Shown: piece by piece, positions 1-5,597 of the stretch
Position numbering within the stretch: position 1 is the stretch's first letter
Layout of the letters: each line of letters opens with the position of its first letter
Assembly (NCBI GenBank): GCA_031278735.1
Contig: JAITJU010000165.1
Location: 1-5,600, forward strand
Length of the DNA stretch: 5,600 bases
Origin: Zoogloeaceae bacterium
GTDB taxonomy: Bacteria; Pseudomonadota; Gammaproteobacteria; Burkholderiales; Rhodocyclaceae
Direction of reading: 5' to 3'
Translations under genes and position numbers: made by a program
Notes under the pieces: generated by a model
What the model was told of the DNA's origin: nothing
Seen by the model: the letters and a program-made list of their open reading frames with translations, nothing else
Databases searched by the model: none

Positions 1-459
1 CCGCGTCATGGCGTAGGCTTCCTGCGAATCGGCGGGCTCAAGGATGGGCAGGTGCGCGAAGCGCCCCCAATAGCGGGAATCCTGTTCGTTCTGGGAGTAA
101 GAAAAGCCCACGTCGTCGGCCACCGCGATCACCAGTCCCCCGGCCACGCCCGCCAGGGTTTGCGTCATCAGCGCGTCGGCGGCCACGTTCAGCCCCACGT
201 GTTTCATGGCGCAAAATCCGCGCGCGCCGGCCAGCGACGCGCCGATGGCGACTTCGAGCGAGACTTTTTCATTCACCGACCATTCGGCGTAGAGGTCGGG
301 ATAGCGGGCGAGGTTTTCCAGGATTTCCGTGGCCGGGGTGCCAGGATAGGCGGCGGCGACGCGCGCGCCCGCATCCCAGGCGGCGCGGGCGACCGCTTCA
401 TTGCCGGACATCAGTAAACAGGAACCCGCGGGCGAGGGCGTCAGAGATTTGTGATTCAA
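1..459 (-). CDS. iorA: Indolepyruvate:ferredoxin oxidoreductase alpha subunit, N-terminal part (runs off window)
   Basis: The enzyme oxidatively decarboxylates arylpyruvates (indolepyruvate, phenylpyruvate) from aromatic amino acid transamination to aryl-acetyl-CoA, reducing ferredoxin; the alpha subunit carries thiamine diphosphate and works in the cytoplasm with IorB. The 153 residues visible show the family's N-terminal diphosphate-binding domain: 'SGNEAVARAAW' at 18-28, 'YPGTPATEIL' at 38-47, 'EWSVNEKVSLEVAIGASLAGAR' around 59-80 (E64 is the likely cofactor-contacting glutamate), 'MKHVGLNVAADALMT', and 'SQNEQDSRYWGRFAHLPILEP' near the edge. I chose the TTG at 457-459 because AAAGGAAA sits 7 nt upstream (about 465-472) and because homologues carry a short extension and 'LLM' before 'GNEA'. 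The ATG at 409-411 is the alternative and has no clear ribosome binding site. The full protein is usually about 600 residues or more, so roughly three quarters lies outside. It runs the same way as mdh but about 300 nt away, so co-transcription is uncertain. Family call is confident; the start is an inference. Confidence 0.9.
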   Translation of the reverse strand, partial: MNHKSLTPSPAGSCLLMSGNEAVARAAWDAGARVAAAYPGTPATEILENLARYPDLYAEWSVNEKVSLEVAIGASLAGARGFCAMKHVGLNVAADALMTQTLAGVAGGLVIAVADDVGFSYSQNEQDSRYWGRFAHLPILEPADSQEAYAMTR

Positions 460-464
460 GATGC

Positions 465-472
465 TTTCCTTT
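465..472 (-). promoter_or_regulatory. Ribosome binding site that decides the iorA TTG start
   Basis: On the minus strand this reads AAAGGAAA, with the AGGA core ending 7 nt before the TTG at 457-459. No comparable purine run precedes the downstream ATG at 409-411, which favours the TTG. Confidence 0.6.
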
Positions 473-716
473 GCCTTTTTTGCAAATCAGTCCAAAAATT
501 CGCGATACGGTAAATTGACATTGACGGCGCCCGCGCCGCGCTCGATGCCGGGCATTTCCCGCGCCGTCTTCCTTTCCGCCGCCTTTTTCAGCGCCCGGCC
601 GTCTCGCCCAATTTCGGCCCGTGTTACAGCGGATCGCCAGGGCGCGGCGCGCGCGCCGCAACTTTCTCCCCGGCAGGCGCGAGCGTCACGTTGGGCGCGG
701 GAATCTCCAGATGGGA

Positions 717-744
717 GGAGGACGGAACCGATTCTCCGTCTTCC
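717..744 (-). terminator. Possible transcription-termination hairpin after mdh
   Basis: This is an inverted repeat starting 13 nt after the mdh stop. A 6-bp stem (721-726 with 735-740) surrounds an 8-nt loop and continues past one mismatch (720/741) into three more pairs (717-719 with 742-744). No U-run follows on the minus strand, so it is not a classical intrinsic terminator; it could protect the mRNA 3' end or assist Rho. Structure seen, role inferred. Confidence 0.3.
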
Positions 745-752
745 GTCTTCCG
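736..752. repeat. Short tandem repeat, CCGTCTT x 2.4
   Basis: Two perfect copies of the heptamer CCGTCTT (736-742, 743-749) followed by CCG, immediately downstream of the mdh stop codon and overlapping the arm of the hairpin there. It is too short to imply a mobile or phase-variable element. Confidence 0.5.
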
Positions 753-757
753 AACCC

Positions 758-1744
758 TCAAAGACCGACGGCGGCGCGTTCGGATTCCAGTTCCTTCAGC
801 GTGGCGGCGATCTTTCCGCGGGAGTATTCGTCGATTTCCAGTCCCTTGATGAGGGAGAAGCCGCCGTTTTCGCACTTGCAGGGCAGGCCGAAGACAAGAC
901 CCTCCGGGATGCCGTAGCCGTTGTCGGCGGGGGCGGGAATGCCCATCGTCACCCAGTCGGAAGAACCCAGCGCCCAGTCGCGGACATGGTCGATGGCGGC
1001 GTTGGCCGCGGACGCGGCGGAAGAAAGACCGCGCGCCTCGATGATCGCCGCGCCGCGCTTGCCCACCGTGGGCAGGAAAATATCGTTGTTCCACGAAGCG
1101 TCGTTGATGAGATCCTTGACGTGATCGCCGTCGGAAGTGGCGAAGCGATAATCGGCGTACATGGAAGGCGAATGATTGCCCCAGACGACGAGTTTTTTCA
1201 GGGAAGCGACGGGGCGCCCGGATTTCTGCGCCAGTTGCGTGAGCGCGCGGTTGTGGTCGAGGCGCAACATGGCGTGGTAATTGGCGGGATCGGTGCGTCC
1301 GACCTTGAGGGCGGCGGCGCGGGCGATGTAGGCGTTGGTGTTGCAAGGGTTGCCGACCACCAGCACCTTCACGTTTTCCCTGGCGTTCTCGGCGATGGCC
1401 TTGCCCTGCACGGTAAAGATCGCGCCATTGGCTTGCAGGAGATCGGCGCGTTCCATGCCGGGGCCGCGGGGTCTGGCGCCGACCAGAAGACAGATGTCCG
1501 CGTCCCGGAACGCGACATCGGGGGCATCCGTGGCCACAATGCCCGTCAGGAGCGGAAAGGCGCAGTCATCCAGTTCCATGATGACGCCCTGCAAGGATTT
1601 CTGGGCTTGCGGCAAGTCCAGAAGTTGCAGGATGATGGGCTGATCCTTGCCGAGCATCTCGCCGGAGGCGATGCGGAACAAAAGGCTGTAACCGATTTGG
1701 CCGGCGGCGCCGGTGACGGCGATGCGCATGGGGGCTTTGGACAT
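758..1744 (-). CDS. mdh: Malate dehydrogenase (NAD-dependent)
   Basis: Catalyses reversible oxidation of malate to oxaloacetate with NAD+ in the cytoplasm, the last step of the TCA cycle. The 328-residue protein has the family's usual length. It starts with a Rossmann glycine motif GAAGQIG (12-18). The mobile active-site loop 'VGARPRGPGMER' (88-99) carries the substrate arginines R93 and R99. 'VVGNPCNTN' (129-137) follows, then 'RLDHNR' (161-166) with catalytic D163 and R166, and 'WGNHSPSMYAD' (188-198) with catalytic H191. The 'RPRGPGMER' form is the long-loop type I associate with betaproteobacteria. The ATG at 1742-1744 is chosen because AGGAG lies about 7 nt upstream and the conserved 'MRIAVTGAAG' begins soon after; an in-frame ATG 14 codons further out (1786) adds an unconserved extension. 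The gene is divergent from the GntR regulator and ends in TGA. All key residues are present; I see no sign of decay. Confidence 0.96.
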   Translation of the reverse strand: MSKAPMRIAVTGAAGQIGYSLLFRIASGEMLGKDQPIILQLLDLPQAQKSLQGVIMELDDCAFPLLTGIVATDAPDVAFRDADICLLVGARPRGPGMERADLLQANGAIFTVQGKAIAENARENVKVLVVGNPCNTNAYIARAAALKVGRTDPANYHAMLRLDHNRALTQLAQKSGRPVASLKKLVVWGNHSPSMYADYRFATSDGDHVKDLINDASWNNDIFLPTVGKRGAAIIEARGLSSAASAANAAIDHVRDWALGSSDWVTMGIPAPADNGYGIPEGLVFGLPCKCENGGFSLIKGLEIDEYSRGKIAATLKELESERAAVGL

Positions 1745-1956
1745 AGAGGGTCTCCTGTTTGACTGATTGAGGGAATTTTTCCGCAAGACGCTGGGGATTT
1801 CTGAAGCGCGCCATATTCCGGCTCCGCATGGATGCGAACGGAAGGGAGCATGTTAGGAGGGGAAAGGGGGAAGTGTCAATCCGGCAGCCAATGTCCGCAA
1901 CATCCATCGGGCGCGTGTTTTCCGGCATTCCCCCGCCTTCGCCGACGCCCGGATCG

Positions 1957-1978
1957 CCCGCGCGCGCCGAAGCGCGGG
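1957..1978. repeat. GC-rich inverted repeat (7-bp stem, 8-nt loop)
   Basis: CCCGCGC (1957-1963) pairs perfectly with GCGCGGG (1972-1978) around an 8-nt loop. It has no T-run and lies between divergent genes, so it is not a terminator for either. In DNA this rich in GC such a stem can arise by chance. Confidence 0.3.
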
Positions 1979-1994
1979 AGGCGCGGTTCCACCT

Positions 1995-2010
1995 TCGGCC
2001 AGTCGGCCAG
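1995..2010. repeat. 8-bp perfect tandem duplication
   Basis: TCGGCCAG occurs twice back to back (1995-2002 and 2003-2010) about 80 nt upstream of the regulator gene. The unit contains the palindrome GGCC. It could be a chance duplication or paired binding sites; nothing else in the sequence separates these. Confidence 0.35.
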
Positions 2011-2055
2011 CGACCGCGACTTGTCCTGTCCGGAAATCGTCCGTCACGAATCAAG

Positions 2056-2067
2056 TCTTATATAAGA
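2056..2067. promoter_or_regulatory. Candidate GntR operator: 12-bp perfect palindrome
   Basis: TCTTATATAAGA is a perfect palindrome in an AT-rich island, about 20 nt before the regulator start. It is flanked by a second inverted pair, AGTCT (2054-2058) and AGACT (2069-2073), whose centre is offset by 2 bp. GntR-family dimers commonly bind AT-rich palindromes of about this length in their own promoters. It contains TATAAG/TATATA strings that could serve as a -10 on either strand, so occupancy would block transcription. I do not see a second perfect copy upstream of sdhC. Palindrome seen; operator role inferred. Confidence 0.5.
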
Positions 2068-2089
2068 TAGACTTTTTCGATATTTTGTG

Positions 2090-2923
2090 ATGGAATACTC
2101 CCCCATGCCACCACATTCCTCTTCGCATTCCATGGCTTTGCCGCGGAATATCGTCTTCCCGCCTCGCCAGACAGAACAACCCGCGGCGCGCTCCGGCGGC
2201 AACCCCACGTTCAGCCCGCTGTACCGGCAGATCAAGGACCTGCTGCTGCGGGCGCTGAGCGCGGGCGAGTGGGCGGCGGGCGCGTTGATTCCCAGCGAAA
2301 CGGAATTGGCGGCGCGCTTTGGCGTGAGCCAGGGAACGGTACGGAAGGCCATTGACGAGATGGCCGACGAGAACCTGCTGGTGCGGCGTCAGGGCAAGGG
2401 GACTTTCGTGGCCTCGCATGACGATCCGCGCGCCCACTACCGTTTCTTGCGCCTGCGTCCCGACGATGGCCGCGTCGAGCAAAAGCGCAGCCTGCCGATT
2501 TCCTGCGACGTGCGGGCGGCGGACGCAGCGACGGCGGCGGCGCTTGCCATACAGCCCGGCGATCCGACGGTGGCGGTGGAACGTCTGCTGTGTTTCGACG
2601 AGCGCCCGATCATCTTTGAGGCGATATTCCTGCGCGCCGAGATTTTTGGCGAATTGACGTTGGCGATGCTTGAGCAGGAAAGTCGCGCCGCGTCGCTCTA
2701 CCGTTTTTTCGAGCAGCGTTTCGGCGTGCGCATGATTCGCGCCGAAGAGCGGACGCGGGCGGTGCGCGCGGAAGCCGCCGCGGCGGAGAGGCTGAACGTT
2801 CCGATTTCCGCGCCGCTGCTCCTCGTGGAGCGGCGCACTTACACCTATGCAGACCGTCCAGTGGAATGGCGGCGCGGATTTTACGCGACGGATCAGCATC
2901 ATTATTACAACGAGCTTGCCTGA
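2090..2923 (+). CDS. GntR-family (HutC/UTRA subfamily) transcriptional regulator
   Basis: Cytoplasmic DNA-binding regulator. From this start it has 277 residues. A variable Pro/Ser-rich N-terminal tail (1-40) is followed by the winged helix-turn-helix (about 41-108: 'FSPLYRQIKDLLL', 'IPSETELAARFGVSQGTVRKAIDE', wing 'RRQGKGTFVA'). The C-terminal part (about 115-277) looks like a UTRA small-molecule domain, with 'AVERLLCFDERPIIFEAIFLR', 'APLLLVERRTYTYADRPVEW' and a 'HHYYNELA' end. The start is uncertain: GTG 2087 and ATG 2090 are adjacent, ATG 2105 and 2132 are alternatives, and none has a clear ribosome binding site. I recall a GntR gene at this place between mdh and sdhC in many betaproteobacteria, so control of sdh and perhaps mdh is plausible. 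The effector is unknown; a TCA-cycle acid would be a guess. Ends in TGA, 132 nt before sdhC. Confidence 0.88.
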   Translation: MEYSPMPPHSSSHSMALPRNIVFPPRQTEQPAARSGGNPTFSPLYRQIKDLLLRALSAGEWAAGALIPSETELAARFGVSQGTVRKAIDEMADENLLVRRQGKGTFVASHDDPRAHYRFLRLRPDDGRVEQKRSLPISCDVRAADAATAAALAIQPGDPTVAVERLLCFDERPIIFEAIFLRAEIFGELTLAMLEQESRAASLYRFFEQRFGVRMIRAEERTRAVRAEAAAAERLNVPISAPLLLVERRTYTYADRPVEWRRGFYATDQHHYYNELA

Positions 2924-2975
2924 AAGCCGTTTTTCGCCTGTTCAAGTAATAAGCGGGCGCGCTGTTTTTCAAAGG

Positions 2976-2981
2976 TATAAT
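2976..2981 (+). promoter_or_regulatory. Consensus -10 box upstream of sdhC
   Basis: TATAAT in a GC-rich background, preceded by TTTTTCAAAGG, about 75 nt before the sdhC start. It lacks a recognisable TTGACA-like -35 and an extended-10 TGn. If used, transcription would begin near 2988, giving a leader of about 68 nt that includes the GC hairpin. Confidence 0.45.
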
Positions 2982-3008
2982 CATTGGCCTTTTCGCGGTA
3001 TGTTGGTT

Positions 3009-3032
3009 GTCGGCGGCTTGCCGCCGGTTTTT
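3009..3032 (+). terminator. Terminator-like hairpin with U-run in the sdh leader
   Basis: CGGCGG (3011-3016) pairs with CCGCCG (3021-3026) across a CTTG tetraloop, with two possible wobble pairs extending the stem (3010/3027, 3009/3028), followed by TTTTT at 3028-3032. This has the form of an intrinsic terminator. It lies only about 10 nt before the sdhC ribosome binding site, leaving no room for a separate promoter after it. It may end regulator transcripts or attenuate sdh transcription. Shape seen; function inferred. Confidence 0.5.
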
Positions 3033-3055
3033 CCGAATCTTCGAGGATGATGTTC

Positions 3056-3451
3056 ATGAGTGAGATGCGCATACGGAAGCGTCCAAAGTATCTGGACCTT
3101 TTTTCCATCATGTTTTCCCTGCCCTTGCCGGGACACCTTTCCATTTTGCATCGCGCCAGCGGCGCGGGGCTTTTTCTGATGCTGGCGCCCCTGCTCTGGC
3201 TTTTTCAGGCCAGCGTGACCTCGCCGGAAAGTTTCGAGTGCTTCGCGAGCGTCGCGGCGCATCCGGTTGCGAAACTGCTGTTCGCCGGGTTGATCTGGGC
3301 GTTCCTGCATCACTTCTGCGCGGGCGTCCGCTTTTTGTTCATCGACCTCGACGTTGGCGTGGATCTGGCGGCGGCGCGGCGTTCCGCCGCCATCGTCTTT
3401 GCCGTCAGTCTCACGCTGACCGCGCTGGTTTGCTGGAGGATACTGCTGTGA
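3056..3451 (+). CDS. sdhC: Succinate dehydrogenase cytochrome b556 subunit
   Basis: One of two membrane anchors of complex II (succinate:quinone oxidoreductase) in the inner membrane; helps bind haem b and quinone. The 131-residue protein begins 'MSEMRIRKRPKYLDL', typical of betaproteobacterial SdhC. 'HLSILHRASG' (27-36) carries the quinone-site residues equivalent to E. coli S27 and R31 (here S29, R33). Three hydrophobic segments follow, at about 37-54, 71-98 and 110-131. 'HHFCAGVRFLFIDLD' (85-99) contains H86, which aligns with the haem ligand E. coli H84 by its H-x3-G-V/I-R spacing. The ATG at 3056 is chosen because GAGGA lies 8 nt upstream and the conserved start follows; the frame is open back to 2984 but that extension is unlike the family. 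It ends in TGA overlapping the sdhD start by 4 nt, implying coupled translation. Confidence 0.94.
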   Translation: MSEMRIRKRPKYLDLFSIMFSLPLPGHLSILHRASGAGLFLMLAPLLWLFQASVTSPESFECFASVAAHPVAKLLFAGLIWAFLHHFCAGVRFLFIDLDVGVDLAAARRSAAIVFAVSLTLTALVCWRILL

Positions 3452-3795
3452 TCAATCGTATTGTTGTCGGAGCGCACTACGGCCTCAGGGACTGGATTGC
3501 GCAACGCGCCACGGCGGTCGTCATGGCTTTTTACAGCCTCTTCATCGTGGTGATTTTCCTGGTGCTCAGACCGACGGATTTTGAGACCTGGCACAATATT
3601 TTCGCCAACGGGCCGGTCAAGTTCTTCACCTTCCTGTTTGCGCTCTCGCTGTTCTATCACGCCTGGATCGGCATCCGCGACCTGTGGATGGATTATGTCA
3701 AGCCGGTGAGCGCGCGTCTCACCCTGCATGTGCTGACGATTCTGGCGCTGGTGGGCTATGTCGCCTGGACCGCCGCAATTCTCTGGAGACTGTAA
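3448..3795 (+). CDS. sdhD: Succinate dehydrogenase membrane anchor subunit
   Basis: Second membrane anchor of complex II, pairing with SdhC to hold haem b and the ubiquinone site. It is 115 residues long, normal for the family. 'GAHYGLRDWIAQRATAVVMA' starts the conserved N-terminal part. Three hydrophobic segments lie at about 20-41, 57-78 and 90-113. 'YHAWIGIRDLWMDYVKP' (70-86) holds H71, the haem b ligand, and D82/Y83, the quinone-site pair; the numbers coincide with those of E. coli SdhD. Translation starts at a GTG that overlaps the sdhC stop (GTGA), with GGAGGA at 3435-3440 seven nt upstream; a longer open frame in this phase extends back into sdhC but is a shadow. The TAA stop abuts the sdhA start codon directly. 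Confidence 0.94.
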   Translation: MINRIVVGAHYGLRDWIAQRATAVVMAFYSLFIVVIFLVLRPTDFETWHNIFANGPVKFFTFLFALSLFYHAWIGIRDLWMDYVKPVSARLTLHVLTILALVGYVAWTAAILWRL

Positions 3796-5580
3796 GTGAA
3801 TATCCCTGTTCTCAAATTCGACGCCGTTATCGTGGGCGCGGGCGGCGCGGGATTGCGTGCCGCCATCCAGCTTTCCGAAGCCGGTTTGAAGACCGCCGTG
3901 CTCTCCAAGGTCTTTCCCACCCGTTCCCATACCGTCGCCGCCCAGGGGGGCGTCGCCGCCTCGCTCGGCAATTCCGAGGAAGATCACTGGCGCTGGCATA
4001 TGTACGACACCGTCAAGGGATCCGACTGGCTGGGCGATCAGGATTCCATCGAATACATGTGCCGGAAGGCGGTGGAAGTGGTGATCGATCTCGAACATTA
4101 TGGAATGCCCTTCGATCGTATCGACGGCGGCAAGATATACCAGCGTCCCTTTGGCGGCCACATGTCCAACTTCGGCGAAAAACCCGTGCGCCGCGCCTGC
4201 GCCGCCGCCGACCGCACCGGACACGCCATGCTGCACGCCATGTACCAGCGGAACGTCAAGGCCAATACCCAGTTCTTCGTCGAATGGATGGCGCTCGATC
4301 TCATCCGCGACGCCGAGGGCGCGGCGGTCGGCGTCTCCGCGATGGAGATGGAAACCGGCCAGATCGCGGTCTTTCACACCCGCGCGGTGATTTTCGCCAC
4401 CGGCGGTTCAGGGCGCATCTTCGCCTCTTCCACCAACGCCTTCATCAATACCGGCGACGGCCTGGGCATGGCGGCGCGGGCGGGGATTCCGCTTGAGGAC
4501 ATGGAATTCTGGCAGTTCCATCCCACCGCCGTGGCGGGCGCGGGCGTCCTGATTACCGAAGGGGTGCGCGGCGAGGGCGGCATCCTGAGAAACGCCAGAG
4601 GAGAAGCCTTTATGGCGCGTTACGCGCCGAACGCCAAGGATCTTGCCTCGCGCGACGTGGTCTCCCGCGCCATGGCCACTGAAATCAAGGAAGAGCGCGG
4701 ATGCGGGCCAAACAAGGATTATCTGCTTCTGGACATCACCCATCTCGATCCGGAAAAGATCATGAAGCGTCTGCCCGGCATCCGGGAGATTTCCATCCAG
4801 TTCGCGAGCGTCGATCCGATCAAGGCGCCCATTCCCGTGGCGCCGACCTGCCACTACCAGATGGGCGGCATTCCCACGAGCTATGACGGGCGCGTGGTGA
4901 CGCTGGGCGCGGACGGCGGCAATATCGTGACGCCTGGCTTCTACGCGGCGGGCGAATGCGCCTGCGCTTCCGTGCATGGCGCCAATCGTCTGGGCACCAA
5001 TTCGCTCCTTGATCTTCTGGTCTTCGGCAAATCCGCGGGCGATTCTGCCGTGGAAGACCTGAAGACCGGCAAGGCGCACCGCGACCTGCCCGCCGACGCG
5101 GCGGACAAGGCGCGCGCGCGCGTCGCCGCCATTGACGGACAGCGGGGCGGCGTGAGCGTCCATTAGGCACGGCAGGCGATTGCCTCCACCATGCAGGGGC
5201 ACGCCGGGGTCTTCCGCTTTGCCGACATGCTGAAAAAAGGCGTGTCGCAAATCCTGGAAGTCGAAAAAATGGCGCGCAACCTGGAAATCCGGGATAAGTC
5301 GCTGGTGTGGAACACCGCGAGGGTGGAGGCGCTGGAAACGCAGAACATGATCGAGGTCGCCAAGGCGACGATGATTTCCGCCGAGGCGAGAAAGGAATCG
5401 CGCGGCGCGCACGTGCGCGACGACGCGCCGGACACGCCGGAATTTCCCAATGGCAGAAACGACAAGGAATGGCTGAAACACACGCTCTGGCACCGGGAAG
5501 GCAACCGGATCGAATACAAGCCCGTTCACTTGAAACCCTTGACGGTGGAGACGGTCGCTCTGAAAACACGCTCGTATTGA
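3796..5580 (+). CDS. sdhA: Succinate dehydrogenase flavoprotein subunit, interrupted by one in-frame TAG
   Basis: Catalytic subunit of complex II; oxidises succinate to fumarate using covalently bound FAD on the cytoplasmic face of the membrane. It starts at GTG right after the sdhD TAA, with GGAGA 6 nt upstream. Visible features are the FAD-binding 'GAGGAGLRAA' (14-23), 'RSHTVAAQGG' with flavin-linking H45 (43-52), 'FHPTAV' with H242, 'SRDVVSRA' with active-site R286, 'PTCHYQMGG' with H353, 'GECACASVHGANRLGTNSLLDLLVFG' with R398. Codon 457 is TAG (5164-5166); the same frame continues with a conserved C-terminal domain: 'STMQGHAGVF', 'NTARVEALE', 'ARKESRGAHVRDD', 'EWLKHTLWHREGNRIEYKPV', ending TGA. 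The total of 594 codons matches the usual SdhA size of about 590. If TAG terminates, a 456-residue protein (3796-5166) keeps all active-site residues but loses about 137 C-terminal residues. Identity is certain; whether it is a pseudogene, sequencing error or recoded gene is open. Confidence 0.95.
5164..5166 (+). other. In-frame amber codon inside sdhA (codon 457)
   Basis: The codon lies between '...GQRGGVSVH' and 'ARQAIASTMQGHAGVF'. From memory of family sequences ('GESVxEVRxxxxxTMQ'), the position is a variable, often acidic or polar residue in a linker before the C-terminal helical domain, and alignment needs no gap. A single substitution from GAG, CAG or AAG would explain it. A small potential hairpin (AGGC 5174-5177 with GCCT 5182-5185, GATT loop) starts 7 nt downstream but is weak. 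Confidence 0.9.
5191..5580 (+). pseudogene. sdhA C-terminal segment downstream of the amber codon
   Basis: This is the in-frame continuation of sdhA from the first ATG after the TAG, 129 residues covering most of the C-terminal domain. No ribosome binding site precedes the ATG at a useful distance, so independent translation is unlikely; reinitiation is possible but would yield a fragment without the catalytic domain. It shows no further stops or frameshifts, and its conserved motifs (NTARVEALE, ESRGAH, WLKHTLW) are intact. It should be read as part of sdhA, not as a separate gene. Confidence 0.55.
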
Positions 5581-5597
5581 AACCAGGAGAGAGCAGC

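Larger units (their letters stand above)
460..757. other. Non-coding interval between mdh and iorA
   Basis: About 300 nt with no convincing gene on either strand; the open frames here are GC-driven and lack family-like sequence. Just after mdh it holds a possible hairpin and a heptamer repeat. A 7-bp inverted pair (547-553 and 593-599) is separated by 39 nt. An AT-richer patch around 470-525 is where an iorA promoter would be expected, but I see no good -35/-10 pair there on the minus strand. Confidence 0.6.
1745..2089. other. Divergent intergenic region between mdh and the GntR gene
   Basis: About 345 nt with no convincing gene; short open frames here show no domain-like sequence. It must contain the mdh promoter (minus) and the regulator promoter (plus). 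On the minus strand the best mdh candidate is a weak pair upstream of the gene, TTCGCA then 17 nt then TATGGC, matching consensus in only 4/6 and 3/6 positions, so I do not call it. Contents seen: a GC hairpin at 1957-1978, an 8-bp tandem duplication at 1995-2010, and an AT-rich palindrome at 2056-2067. The AT-rich block 2050-2090 stands out sharply from the GC-rich surroundings. Confidence 0.6.
2924..3055 (+). promoter_or_regulatory. sdh operon promoter/leader region
   Basis: A 132-nt gap between the regulator stop and the sdhC start. It contains a consensus -10 hexamer TATAAT at 2976-2981 whose expected -35 position (about 2953-2958) reads GCGGGC, a poor match. It also holds a terminator-like hairpin at 3009-3032 and the sdhC ribosome binding site GAGGA at 3043-3047. 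A perfect -10 with a poor -35 suggests an activator-dependent or alternative promoter; this is inference. Confidence 0.5.

Noticed and set aside
515..520. TTGACA on the plus strand as a -35 box
   Set aside because: No -10-like hexamer follows at 15-19 nt and no plus-strand gene lies downstream; the neighbouring genes are on the minus strand.
624..757. Possible remnant of a gene end after mdh on the minus strand ('EIPAPNVTLAPAGEKVAARAPRPGDPL')
   Set aside because: It reads a little like protein, but there is no start, no recognised family, and the upstream part of the frame is a shadow of mdh. Too little to call a pseudogene.
461..1762. Long open frame on the plus strand opposite mdh
   Set aside because: It is antisense to a clearly conserved mdh, shows no family-like sequence, and is the kind of stop-free shadow expected in GC-rich codon-biased DNA.
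1828..2070. Short plus-strand open frames in the mdh-gntR interval
   Set aside because: Two overlapping frames of about 80 codons with Arg/Pro-rich, unconserved-looking translations and no convincing context; treated as non-coding.
3310..4377. Long open frame on the minus strand opposite sdhC-sdhD-sdhA
   Set aside because: It crosses three well-supported plus-strand genes and has no recognisable domains.
5174..5185. Hairpin after the sdhA TAG as a recoding (PYLIS/SECIS-like) element
   Set aside because: Only 4 bp with a GATT loop; such stems are common by chance in this composition. The codon is TAG, so selenocysteine insertion does not apply.
4408..5529. Long open frame on the minus strand opposite sdhA
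   Set aside because: Shadow of sdhA; low-complexity Arg/His/Gly-rich translation and no ribosome binding site. That it spans the amber codon has no significance.
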